Shown here: positions 27,258 through 34,259 of the stretch, one piece after another
How positions within the stretch are numbered: the stretch's first letter is position 1
Layout: each line of letters opens with the position of its first letter
From: Pseudoalteromonas luteoviolacea NCIMB 1944
GTDB taxonomy: Bacteria > Pseudomonadota > Gammaproteobacteria > Enterobacterales > Alteromonadaceae
Reading direction: 5' to 3'
Length of the DNA stretch: 43,577 nt
Assembly: GCF_001625565.1 (NCBI RefSeq)
Contig: NZ_AUXS01000033.1
Span: forward strand, 1-43,577
Notes under the pieces: generated by a model
Seen by the model: the letters and a program-made list of their open reading frames with translations, nothing else
The model's database searches: none
Told to the model about the DNA's origin: nothing
Translations under genes and position numbers: made by a program

Positions 27258-27293
27258 TGCAGGTGCACTATTGCCTTTTGCGCCTGCATTTTC
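27258..27293 (+). terminator. Probable terminator
   Basis: TGCAGGTGC pairs with GCGCCTGCA (nine pairs, one G-U) around a 13-base loop, followed by TTTTC. It is 60 bp after the preceding stop codon. Confidence 0.55.
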
Positions 27294-27574
27294 GGTCAGT
27301 AGCGAAACTTAGCCTTCTCAGTCCCTACCTGCTCCCCTTATAAAGAAATATTTTGATACACATCTAGTGCAAGTGCTTACTATCCATTTTTTATAGGATA
27401 TATGGGTTTGTAAAATACTCTAAGTTACTTTTCCTCTAGTTATTTAGTCTAATTTATATACAGATCTTGTCCTTTTTATTGCTACATTAAAGCTGTCATA
27501 CGAACAAGCGCACCGAGTTAGGATTGTGGTTTAGCGCCGTATGGCGAATAACAATAACATGTAAGGACAGGACT
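27294..27574. other. Gene-free leader region of the flavin oxidase gene
   Basis: About 280 bp, AT-rich in the middle, with no supported reading frame. It presumably contains the oxidase promoter, but no good -35/-10 pair could be assigned by eye. Confidence 0.4.
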
Positions 27575-29203
27575 ATGGATAACAAAGAAAAAAACTTGAT
27601 TTCACAATCAACGGAGCTGACGTCTCGACGTAGTTTCTTGAAAAAGTCACTGGCTGTCGGGGGCGCCGTTGGCGCTGCACCGTTAGCTTTGCAGTCTTCG
27701 GCTGCTCAGGCGCGGGGGGAGTACGGGCAGTATCACAAAGTATTTGGCAATGACCCGCGCTATATTTCAATGCTATTGGGTTCCAACATGCGCTTCTTAA
27801 GCCAGCCAACATACATTGGCGCCTGTAGCTCAGCCCATGAAGTTTATATGGCGGCAAGAGATGCGATCACGCAAGGAAAGCGAATCACAGTGCGCGCGGG
27901 CGGTCATTGTTATGAGGGGTTTGTGGATAATGATAATGGCGTTGTAATTGATATCAGTAATATGGACCGAATTTACAAAGAGGGCGATTATTATGTGGTT
28001 GAAGCGGGTGCTAACTTGGGCCATACCTACAAAACCTTGTTTAAGGAGTTTGGTAAAATAATCCCAGCAGGTTCGTGTTTTGGTGTGGGTATTGGCGGTC
28101 ATGTTTGTGGTGGGGGATTTGGTGTGCACTCGAGACAATTTGGCTTGTCGAGTGACTATTTAGCCGGGGTTGAATTAGTCGCGTTTAACGAATGGGGCGG
28201 TCAGGCGACTTACCCTCGCAAATACTTCAAAGGGCAATCGGCGCAGGCAGATGAAATCGTATGGGCTCACCAAGGTGGCGGCGGTGGCAATTTTGGCATT
28301 GTTACAAAATACTTTTTCAAAGATCTACCAGATGTACCAGCCTTTATACATGCACAAGAAATATCGATACCATGGGCTAGTTTGGACTATACCCAATTTG
28401 CAGCTCTACTAAAAAATTATGGTGAATTCTGGACTAAAAACAATGGACCAGAAAGCCGCTTTAATGCATTGCATTCATCCATGTCTGTACCCAACTCTGT
28501 AGGAGGAGGTGGCGATATACGTATGCAATTGTTTAGCAGTGGCAATCCGGGCTTAATTGATGAGTTTTTGGATGCCGTGTTCTCTGTATCTCAATTGGCA
28601 CAGGCAAAAATAGGCTTGCGCACAACCGATCATATGGGGTTGCAGAGTCAAGAAGATGCGCCGCCAAGACCTACACCGCCAGGCAGTTATTTCAGCTTAC
28701 CATGGTGGTACGGAACACAATATGCGGCAGGTCCGTTAATTGGTGCTAGGGGGAAAAACAAATCTGCTTATATGAATCAACCGTTTCCTGAATCACAGAT
28801 ACGCACGTTATGGAATGAGCTACGAAATGGCGATTATTTAAGCCCAGGAGGCTTGGTACAAATTTCCTCTTACGGTGGTCAAATTAATGCATTATCTTCT
28901 TCAGATACGGCAGTCTCGCATCGAAGTTCTGTAATGAAGTTACAATATCAAACTTATTGGTTTGAACCTACTCAAGACCCTTATCATATTGGCTGGATGA
29001 ATGGCCTATACCTGAAAATGTATGGTGAAAGGGGACCTGCTCCAGATGGAACTATGGACGGCTGTTACGTGAACTATGCAGATACGGATATTCCCAATTG
29101 GCAATACCTGTATTACAAGGATAACTACCCAAGGTTGCAGCAGGTCAAACGTTTGTTGGATCCGACAAATCGATTGAACCATGCTCAGTCGATAGAGTTA
29201 TAG
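27575..29203 (+). CDS. Tat-exported FAD-linked oxidase, berberine-bridge-enzyme family
   Basis: A 542-residue flavoprotein oxidase. The start at 27575 (AGGA upstream) gives a twin-arginine signal, SRRSFLKK at residues 17-24, followed by a hydrophobic stretch, so it is exported folded with its cofactor. The FAD-binding domain carries RAGGH (His111) and GSCFGVGIGGHVCGGGFG (Cys168). These are the positions used for double covalent FAD attachment in berberine-bridge and gluco-oligosaccharide oxidases. The C-terminal motif YYKDNYPRLQQVKRLLDPTN is the family's closing element. Substrates in this family include sugars, alkaloids and glycopeptide acyl groups; which applies here is not visible. The next gene on the same strand, 222 bp away, encodes a double-glycine leader peptide. 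Confidence 0.9.
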   Translation: MDNKEKNLISQSTELTSRRSFLKKSLAVGGAVGAAPLALQSSAAQARGEYGQYHKVFGNDPRYISMLLGSNMRFLSQPTYIGACSSAHEVYMAARDAITQGKRITVRAGGHCYEGFVDNDNGVVIDISNMDRIYKEGDYYVVEAGANLGHTYKTLFKEFGKIIPAGSCFGVGIGGHVCGGGFGVHSRQFGLSSDYLAGVELVAFNEWGGQATYPRKYFKGQSAQADEIVWAHQGGGGGNFGIVTKYFFKDLPDVPAFIHAQEISIPWASLDYTQFAALLKNYGEFWTKNNGPESRFNALHSSMSVPNSVGGGGDIRMQLFSSGNPGLIDEFLDAVFSVSQLAQAKIGLRTTDHMGLQSQEDAPPRPTPPGSYFSLPWWYGTQYAAGPLIGARGKNKSAYMNQPFPESQIRTLWNELRNGDYLSPGGLVQISSYGGQINALSSSDTAVSHRSSVMKLQYQTYWFEPTQDPYHIGWMNGLYLKMYGERGPAPDGTMDGCYVNYADTDIPNWQYLYYKDNYPRLQQVKRLLDPTNRLNHAQSIEL

Positions 29204-29226
29204 CCCGCGCGCTTTAAAATCAAGAT

Positions 29227-29256
29227 TAAGGTAAAAACCGAGTAGTATTTACCTTA
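29227..29256. repeat. 9-bp perfect inverted repeat after the oxidase gene
   Basis: TAAGGTAAA and TTTACCTTA flank a 12-base loop, 23 bp past the oxidase stop codon. No T run follows. It could act as a weak or Rho-assisted terminator or as a 3' protecting hairpin, which would separate the oxidase from the peptide gene. Confidence 0.45.
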
Positions 29257-29368
29257 TGATTCTAATAGGAAAGTCTAATTGTTTGGTTTTTAAAATAATA
29301 TCAAAGATTTAAAAAGAGGGTGAATTTATTATTCTCTCTAATGTTTTATTTTGAGGCTGGCTTTTAAG

Positions 29369-29396
29369 TTGCTCGATTAAAATTGATTCGTAGTAT
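29369..29396 (+). promoter_or_regulatory. Candidate promoter of the leader-peptide gene
   Basis: TTGCTC (29369-29374), a 16-bp spacer and TAGTAT (29391-29396), 28 bp before the ATG at 29425. The match is moderate, but the position fits and the ribosome site that follows is strong. Confidence 0.35.
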
Positions 29397-29424
29397 GTGA
29401 GACGATTTTAATAAGGAGTATGAG

Positions 29425-29697
29425 ATGTTAAACCTTAAAAAGCGTAAACTAAAAACCTTGTCTCAAGATGCTGCGATTATTCCATCAAAGATGACCAAGC
29501 AAATTGGTGGTGCACACGTAAGTGTGTCGTCAGATACTTATACAACAACCCACCCAGATGCATACAAGCTGACCGATAAGGCAACAATTATTCAAACGGG
29601 ACCAACGGATCCTGCTACGGGGCCATTTACTGGTACTTTAACAGGGCCGAGCACAATTACAGGTCCAGGTACAAGTGGCCCAAGTATTTATATCTAA
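29425..29697 (+). CDS. Double-glycine leader peptide with TGP repeats, putative exported peptide (RiPP-like) precursor
   Basis: A 90-residue protein with a strong ribosome site (AGGAG six bases before ATG). Residues 1-29 look like a secretion leader: basic start MLNLKKRKLKTLSQD, then IIPSKMTKQIGG ending in Gly-Gly at 28-29, as cut by C39-type peptidases of ABC exporters. This resembles the leader style of natural-product precursors in marine gammaproteobacteria (family-level recall, not searched). The 61-residue remainder has no cysteine, is rich in Thr, Gly, Pro and Ser (about 15 Thr), and repeats TGP four times plus one SGP before ending SIYI. Without Cys, lanthionine rings are excluded, so any modification would be of another kind. 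No exporter is in the window. It could also be a structural or adhesin-like secreted peptide. Confidence 0.7.
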   Translation: MLNLKKRKLKTLSQDAAIIPSKMTKQIGGAHVSVSSDTYTTTHPDAYKLTDKATIIQTGPTDPATGPFTGTLTGPSTITGPGTSGPSIYI

Positions 29698-29711
29698 GCT
29701 GTATCGAATAG

Positions 29712-29743
29712 GTACGATGTGTCGTATTGATAACACATCGTAC
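29712..29743. terminator. Hairpin between convergent genes
   Basis: GTACGATGTGT and ACACATCGTAC are an exact 11-bp inverted repeat around a ten-base loop, 14 bp after the peptide gene stop and 11 bp before the end of the convergent phosphodiesterase gene. There is no T run on either side, but the position suggests a shared bidirectional end signal. Confidence 0.5.
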
Positions 29744-29754
29744 AAGACTTGAAA

Positions 29755-30969
29755 TTAGTAAAGGTTCATACAGTTGGCGTAAAATGTCGTTGTCGCGGGC
29801 CAATCACTAAATACCCCTTTAACGCCAACTTGTTTAGCCAATACATCCAGTACTGTATAAACATCGCCTTCGTTTTTAACAGCATCGCTGATCCCTTGAT
29901 AGTACCATCCACCACCTTGAGAGATCAGTCCTGAGCGTTCAAGAGTCCACGTTATTATATCGAGATTGGCTGCTTTTGCTGCAATTGCATATTGTGAAGG
30001 TACCAGCTTGCCTGCGTCATCTAGCGTTAACAGTACCCATAAAGGCGGGGCGATAATATTAACTCCGCTGGCTTTGATTTCATCCATGTTTGGACGCCAA
30101 GTTAGCGCATTGTTTGGGTCGAAGTTGGGGTCGGAATAGCGACCATCTAAATACACACCACGTTTACCGTAGCGAGTGTTATGACGCCAAAACTTAACAT
30201 CTTCAATATTGAAAGATTGTGGTAAAACTTTACGGGGAGAGACTCGTGCGGCGCGATATTCATCAACCATTTTTTGGGCGTAATCTTGTTGTGTCATACC
30301 CTGATATGGCATTGCAACCGCGGGGGCCTTTAACTCAGGCGTCATTTTTACTCGTAGAGATTTAAATAACTCAATACTCTGTGCATGGGTCATCAATGTA
30401 CCGGTTGCGGAGTAAAGGTCTGTACGCCAGTTAGCAGTGCCTTTTACATACTCCTGCGGTGTGCTTGCATTGGGGTTTGCGCCATCCATTTTGCCTTTGA
30501 GCTGCATAAACTCGTCAAGCGTTAAATCCGACGTACAGCATTTCGCGTTTGCTGGCGTGCCAGTGTCGGGATCTGCTGGGGTAAAAGGCTGGCTGCATTT
30601 GGCTGCCAATTCTGGGCGTAGTAAAATGTCAGTGCTGGTATGTAAATCGCACTGGGCATGACGGCAAACTAACTCTTTATCTTTAGTAAATGTGACATCA
30701 CACTCTAATACGCCGGCTCCCATTCGTGCAGCTGCGATATAAGACTCTTTTGTATGTTCAGGGAATTGAGTGGGAGCGCCACGGTGTCCGATAGAAAACT
30801 GAGATTTAAAAAAGGGTCTGTTTACACACCGAGAGAGCTTGGATTTAAGTGCACTTGTTGCCATTTGGTCGAGCAAATAAAACGGTCTTGGCCCAAGTTG
30901 TGCAGAAGCACTGGCGCTGGCACTGCCTAGCAGTGCCATAGTGAATACGACTTTAGTTAAAATGTTCAT
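29755..30969 (-). CDS. Secreted glycerophosphodiester phosphodiesterase family protein
   Basis: A 404-residue protein with a signal peptide (cleaved near ASA|QLG, residue 24) and a GDPD-type barrel. The family's catalytic residues are visible: His62-Arg63 in [15 protein letters not shown], Glu89 and Asp91 in [10 protein letters not shown], and His104 in CRHAQCDLH. Such enzymes release an alcohol and glycerol-3-phosphate from phosphodiesters outside the cytoplasm, for phosphate or glycerol scavenging. The substrate is not visible here, and the insert-rich middle with several cysteines (KCSQ, KCCTSD) is longer than in GlpQ. GGGAC lies five bases before the ATG. It converges on the leader-peptide gene and lies 62 bp after cysZ on the same strand. 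Confidence 0.88.
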   Translation of the reverse strand: MNILTKVVFTMALLGSASASASAQLGPRPFYLLDQMATSALKSKLSRCVNRPFFKSQFSIGHRGAPTQFPEHTKESYIAAARMGAGVLECDVTFTKDKELVCRHAQCDLHTSTDILLRPELAAKCSQPFTPADPDTGTPANAKCCTSDLTLDEFMQLKGKMDGANPNASTPQEYVKGTANWRTDLYSATGTLMTHAQSIELFKSLRVKMTPELKAPAVAMPYQGMTQQDYAQKMVDEYRAARVSPRKVLPQSFNIEDVKFWRHNTRYGKRGVYLDGRYSDPNFDPNNALTWRPNMDEIKASGVNIIAPPLWVLLTLDDAGKLVPSQYAIAAKAANLDIITWTLERSGLISQGGGWYYQGISDAVKNEGDVYTVLDVLAKQVGVKGVFSDWPATTTFYANCMNLY

Positions 30970-31031
30970 AACGTCCCAGTATGGATTTTTTCAACTATTA
31001 TCGGTATGAAATGTGACGTTTTTACGAGTCG

Positions 31032-31757
31032 TTATCGGTAATTGCTTCGGTAATTCTCTACCCATAGTTTTGTGGCGCCACAGACAGCAGCAGGCATGAC
31101 GATGAGGTTAACAAATGGGATGGCTGTGAGTACAAATACTGCAAAACCAAATCCATATGATAGGCCCTGCTTGCCTTTTAGATCTTGCTTCATCTGATTA
31201 AAGCTGATCTTATGATTGTCAAACGGATAGTCATTATACTGTACGTTGTACATCCAGCAGGTAAATAGGATCCAAAGGATTTGTCCAATAATAGGCAGCA
31301 TCCATAACATTAAAAAGAAAATGATTGCCCTTGGTAGGTAATAGCATAGCTTAGTCCACTCCCGCCCCATCATCCGAGGAACGTCTTTTAGTAGATCTGT
31401 AAAACCATCATCATTAATAGGTTGGCCTGTGAGGTGGAGCTCCACTTTTTCCGATAGCAAACCATTAAACGGCGCAGCAATAAAATTGGTAATAACAGTA
31501 AATACCATACTGTAACTAAATAGAATAATTAAGATTGCCAGGGGCCATAGTAGCCATTCTAGCCAACTAAGCCACGTAGGTAGTGCGCTATTTAGATATT
31601 CAAACCCCTGTGTTAACCAGTCAAATAGAAAAAACAGCGATCCGCCAAATAACAGAATATTGATAAATAACGGGATAAAAACAAAGCGTTTGAGTCCTTT
31701 TTGGCTAAGCATGGAAAAGCCCGCAATAAAGTACTCCATCCCTTTTGTAATTTGCAT
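31032..31757 (-). CDS. cysZ: Sulfate transporter CysZ
   Basis: A 241-residue inner-membrane protein with the EI24/CysZ pattern. The N-terminus is GMEYFIAGFSMLSQKGLKRFVFIP, two long hydrophobic segments follow at about 25-50 and 65-90, then FIAAPFNGLLSEKVE, a second hydrophobic pair at about 140-165, and DYPFDNHKISFNQMK followed by a last hydrophobic segment near 205-225. CysZ supplies sulfate for assimilation into cysteine. Length is close to the Escherichia coli protein. Neighbours give no sulfur context. A TATAAT box lies 34 bp upstream. Confidence 0.93.
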   Translation of the reverse strand: MQITKGMEYFIAGFSMLSQKGLKRFVFIPLFINILLFGGSLFFLFDWLTQGFEYLNSALPTWLSWLEWLLWPLAILIILFSYSMVFTVITNFIAAPFNGLLSEKVELHLTGQPINDDGFTDLLKDVPRMMGREWTKLCYYLPRAIIFFLMLWMLPIIGQILWILFTCWMYNVQYNDYPFDNHKISFNQMKQDLKGKQGLSYGFGFAVFVLTAIPFVNLIVMPAAVCGATKLWVENYRSNYR

Positions 31758-31790
31758 CGTTAAGCTCTAAATTGGGAACAGTTGAAGTCT

Positions 31791-31796
31791 ATTATA
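31791..31796 (-). promoter_or_regulatory. Candidate -10 box of cysZ
   Basis: A perfect TATAAT on the minus strand, 34 bp before the cysZ ATG, without a recognisable -35 element. The surrounding ATTATAAT is self-complementary, so a plus-strand -10 is also possible. Confidence 0.4.
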
Positions 31797-31870
31797 ATCG
31801 TTAATTGCATTTTAGTGCGTGATTTTTTGATCTCTATCATTGCAAAAGAAAGTCTTTAAATTCATGGCCT

Positions 31871-31944
31871 AGAGAGGGAATGTCACACTCTCTTACAATT
31901 AACTTAGGTGTGGGATCAGGGGTTACCCCTTGTAAACACCTAGG
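31871..31944 (+). promoter_or_regulatory. Cluster of stem-loops upstream of the small secreted-protein gene
   Basis: AGAGAG/CTCTCT (31871-31876 with 31888-31893) is followed by a nested pair: an outer stem CTTAGGTGT with ACACCTAGG (31903-31911, 31936-31944; one G-U) enclosing AGGGG-tta-CCCCT (31918-31930). It lies 47 bp before the ATG at 31991, with no T run after it. This could be a structured 5' leader RNA or overlapping operators. It matches no riboswitch class known to me. Confidence 0.4.
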
Positions 31945-31990
31945 TGAGTCCATACACTAATTGATAGATCATCTAGGAGTGAAAAACAGC

Positions 31991-32263
31991 ATGCGTGTCT
32001 TTCAGTTATTGTTTGCAGTCAGCTTAGCGACGTTACTTTGTGTAACGGCGGCAGGCGTGCACGCAGCTGAAGAAAGGCAGCAGGTTATCGAGCTTATTGC
32101 AGATCTCGATTTACAGTACTTAGATGTAGATCTTGATGAAGCCTTGCCGTTAGCTAGTGTTAAAAGTTCGCTGTGTACTACAGATTTTGTTAACTCAACT
32201 TCTTGGTCTTTCCTAAGTTCTTCACAAAATGCGACGCAAATTCGCGCACCACCTGCTCAATAA
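31991..32263 (+). CDS. Small secreted protein of unknown function
   Basis: Not recognised. The start at 31991 gives 90 residues, with a signal peptide MRVFQLLFAVSLATLLCVTA ending GVHA|AEE. AGGAG lies about 11 bases upstream, a little far. The mature part is about 65 residues: an acidic middle (LIADLDLQYLDVDLDEALPLA), a single cysteine (SLCTTDF), and a Ser/Thr-rich tail. The frame extends ten codons upstream without a ribosome site. It precedes the CBS-domain gene by 52 bp on the same strand and is probably cotranscribed. Confidence 0.6.
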   Translation: MRVFQLLFAVSLATLLCVTAAGVHAAEERQQVIELIADLDLQYLDVDLDEALPLASVKSSLCTTDFVNSTSWSFLSSSQNATQIRAPPAQ

Positions 32264-32315
32264 TCCCCATATAAAACACCATAATTAATTTAACTTAATC
32301 ATCGTGAGGTGGATC

Positions 32316-32903
32316 ATGAGCTATTATCATGCACTTAAGACTGCGGCTGTTAATACAGGCGCTGTAACAAACAATACCGTTAATGTGGCTACGGCCAATA
32401 CTAAAGCGTTTGAACAATTACCTGCGGAGCAATTTCTTCGCCCTTTACCAACGATATACATCGACTTAGACGCGACCCTAGATGAAGCTGCGTTGGTATT
32501 GAACAAAACACATCAAGCAGCGGCACTTGTCATATCGACAACAGGTGAACCAATTGGATTAATTTCTTCAGCTTTATTAGGTAGCCGAAATGTCCTTGAA
32601 AAGGCACAGACTATGGGCTTAAGTCGAAATGACTTAAGTGTTGCGGATATGATGATTGCAATATCGTCACTACGTCAAATATCAACTGCTCAGGTTGTTG
32701 AAGCTCAAGTTGGAGACATTAAAGCAACCATCGAAGCGGATGGCCTAACCTATTTATTTGTACAAAATAGCCAACAAAAAGCAGTCGGTTATTTTGATGT
32801 AATTGATTTAGTAAAAAGTAGTAATGGCGTGATCACTGCGCTTAAACCGTGTCATGATTTTAAAGATGTAGTCGCGCAAATACTACACAATAAAGAAATG
32901 TAA
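32316..32903 (+). CDS. CBS-domain protein
   Basis: A 195-residue protein starting at ATG 32316 with GAGGTGG just upstream. Residues about 43-190 fit a pair of CBS motifs. The first is RPLPTIYIDLDATLDEAALVL, then AALVISTTGEPIGLISSALL. The second spans about 105-165, with LTYLFVQNSQQKAVGYFDVIDLV. Paired CBS modules usually bind adenosine nucleotides and regulate a partner. No enzymatic or transport domain is attached, so this is a stand-alone sensor or adaptor of unknown target. A terminator follows at 32936. Confidence 0.8.
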   Translation: MSYYHALKTAAVNTGAVTNNTVNVATANTKAFEQLPAEQFLRPLPTIYIDLDATLDEAALVLNKTHQAAALVISTTGEPIGLISSALLGSRNVLEKAQTMGLSRNDLSVADMMIAISSLRQISTAQVVEAQVGDIKATIEADGLTYLFVQNSQQKAVGYFDVIDLVKSSNGVITALKPCHDFKDVVAQILHNKEM

Positions 32904-32935
32904 CAGTTCCCCCAAAGTTAATGTAAATTAAACCC

Positions 32936-32960
32936 AAGGCATCTTTATGATGCCTTTTTT
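32936..32960 (+). terminator. Rho-independent terminator after the CBS gene
   Basis: AAGGCATC-ttta-tGATGCCTT followed by a T6 run, 33 bp after the stop codon. Confidence 0.85.
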
Positions 32961-32974
32961 AGTGCTTAAATTTA

Positions 32975-33268
32975 TTAAGGCAGCTTTACATTGTGGTGCT
33001 TTGCGTACCAGTAAAACAAAGGCAGCTCTATGATTGTAAAACTTACCAATGTAAACCAAGCCCAATTTACCTCAAAAAAGAACAAGGTAAACTCGACACC
33101 TGTGGCAAAGTACTCAGAACCAACGATTGCGAGCGAGAGCATTGATGCAATAAAATCTTGTGTAGACACCTTTTTAAAGTCGTTACCGGCATATTTGGGT
33201 GAGATAACAAAATAGGTTATTGCAAGAATAACGATATTTAGCAGGATAACGTGGAGCTCTGCGGACAT
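32975..33268 (-). CDS. Small integral membrane protein, unknown function
   Basis: A 97-residue protein with three hydrophobic segments (about 5-22, 38-62 and 68-88) and short polar ends (KYAGNDFKKVS loop, YAKHHNVKLP tail). GAGAC lies before the ATG. I do not recognise the family. It faces the CBS gene and ends 14 bp from its terminator. A frame on the opposite strand is shorter and shows no protein features. Confidence 0.6.
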   Translation of the reverse strand: MSAELHVILLNIVILAITYFVISPKYAGNDFKKVSTQDFIASMLSLAIVGSEYFATGVEFTLFFFEVNWAWFTLVSFTIIELPLFYWYAKHHNVKLP

Positions 33269-33297
33269 AACTGCGTCTCAAATTGGGGTTAACTAGG

Positions 33298-33329
33298 AGT
33301 GATTTCAATGTGTATCACTTTTTATTTTG
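33298..33329 (+). terminator. Hairpin with T-rich tail
   Basis: AGTGAT pairs with ATCACT around ten bases, followed by tttttatttt. No plus-strand gene ends nearby. It may be an attenuator-like element in the leader of the downstream methyltransferase gene, or simply chance. Confidence 0.3.
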
Positions 33330-33484
33330 TTGCTATTGTAATCACAACTGAAAGTGAGTGCAAAGCGCACTGACTCAGGGGGGAGTGAATATTTGTCGTT
33401 CGCCTTCGCTTCGAAAGCAGCAATTCCACTGCCCTTTGTCCTATATTGTGTATATACTTCGCTTCCTAACCAAATGAGGTGTGT

Positions 33485-34216
33485 ATGCTGTCTAAAAATC
33501 AACAAAAACTTATTCGCGCTCTGGCTCAAAAAAAGTACCGTAAACAACACGGTCTGTACTTAGTTCAAGGCGAAAAGAATGTCTTGGAGTTACTGCAAGC
33601 AAAAGTGGAAGTACAGCAGGTTTTCGCCACACCTCAATTTATTCTTAGTCATAAAAACACCTTGAAGCATTGCCAAGTTACGGAATGTGATGAACAGGCG
33701 CTTAGTAAAGTCAGTACGTTAGTGAGCAATAATGCGGCCATTGCGATTGTGCCAATTGCTGAGCCGAAAGAAATAGATAAAAGTGGCTTCGTATTGGCGC
33801 TTGACGGTGTATCTGATCCAGGTAACTTAGGCACGATCATTCGACTTGCAGATTGGTATGGGTTGAAGCAGGTGGTGGTCAGTGAAGACTGTGCAGACCA
33901 TTTAAATCCAAAAGTGATCAGTGCAACAATGGGATCGTTTGTGCGGGTAGATGTGATCAGAACAGATCTAGAGCAACTATTAAGCCATTACAACGGACCC
34001 ATATATGGTGCATATCTTGAAGGGCAAAGTGTTCATCAAACTCCATTTACCGAGCGCGGGCTACTTGTTATGGGCAGCGAGTCTCATGGGATCCGCGAAA
34101 AAGCCAGTCAGTACATCAATCAGCCCATAACTATTCCGGCATATGGTCAAGCAGAGTCTCTCAATGTGGCTATGGCGACGGGCATCATTCTTGATAATTT
34201 TCGCCGCTCAATCTAA
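33485..34216 (+). CDS. SpoU/TrmH-family RNA 2'-O-methyltransferase
   Basis: A 243-residue protein with the trefoil-knot (SPOUT) methyltransferase motifs: motif 1 DGVSDPGNLGTIIRLADW near residue 103, motif 2 LVMGSESHGI near 195, and motif 3 IPAYGQAESLNVAMATGI near 218. The N-terminal 80 residues match the SpoU substrate-binding domain (KYRKQHGLYLVQGEKNVLEL). Family members methylate ribose in tRNA or 23S rRNA; the exact target cannot be assigned. The ATG at 33485 has GAGG five bases upstream, while a GTG two codons earlier lacks spacing. Confidence 0.88.
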   Translation: MLSKNQQKLIRALAQKKYRKQHGLYLVQGEKNVLELLQAKVEVQQVFATPQFILSHKNTLKHCQVTECDEQALSKVSTLVSNNAAIAIVPIAEPKEIDKSGFVLALDGVSDPGNLGTIIRLADWYGLKQVVVSEDCADHLNPKVISATMGSFVRVDVIRTDLEQLLSHYNGPIYGAYLEGQSVHQTPFTERGLLVMGSESHGIREKASQYINQPITIPAYGQAESLNVAMATGIILDNFRRSI

Positions 34217-34259
34217 TGTACGATTGTTGCGGCATTAATCAAAATATACAGCTTTCTCT

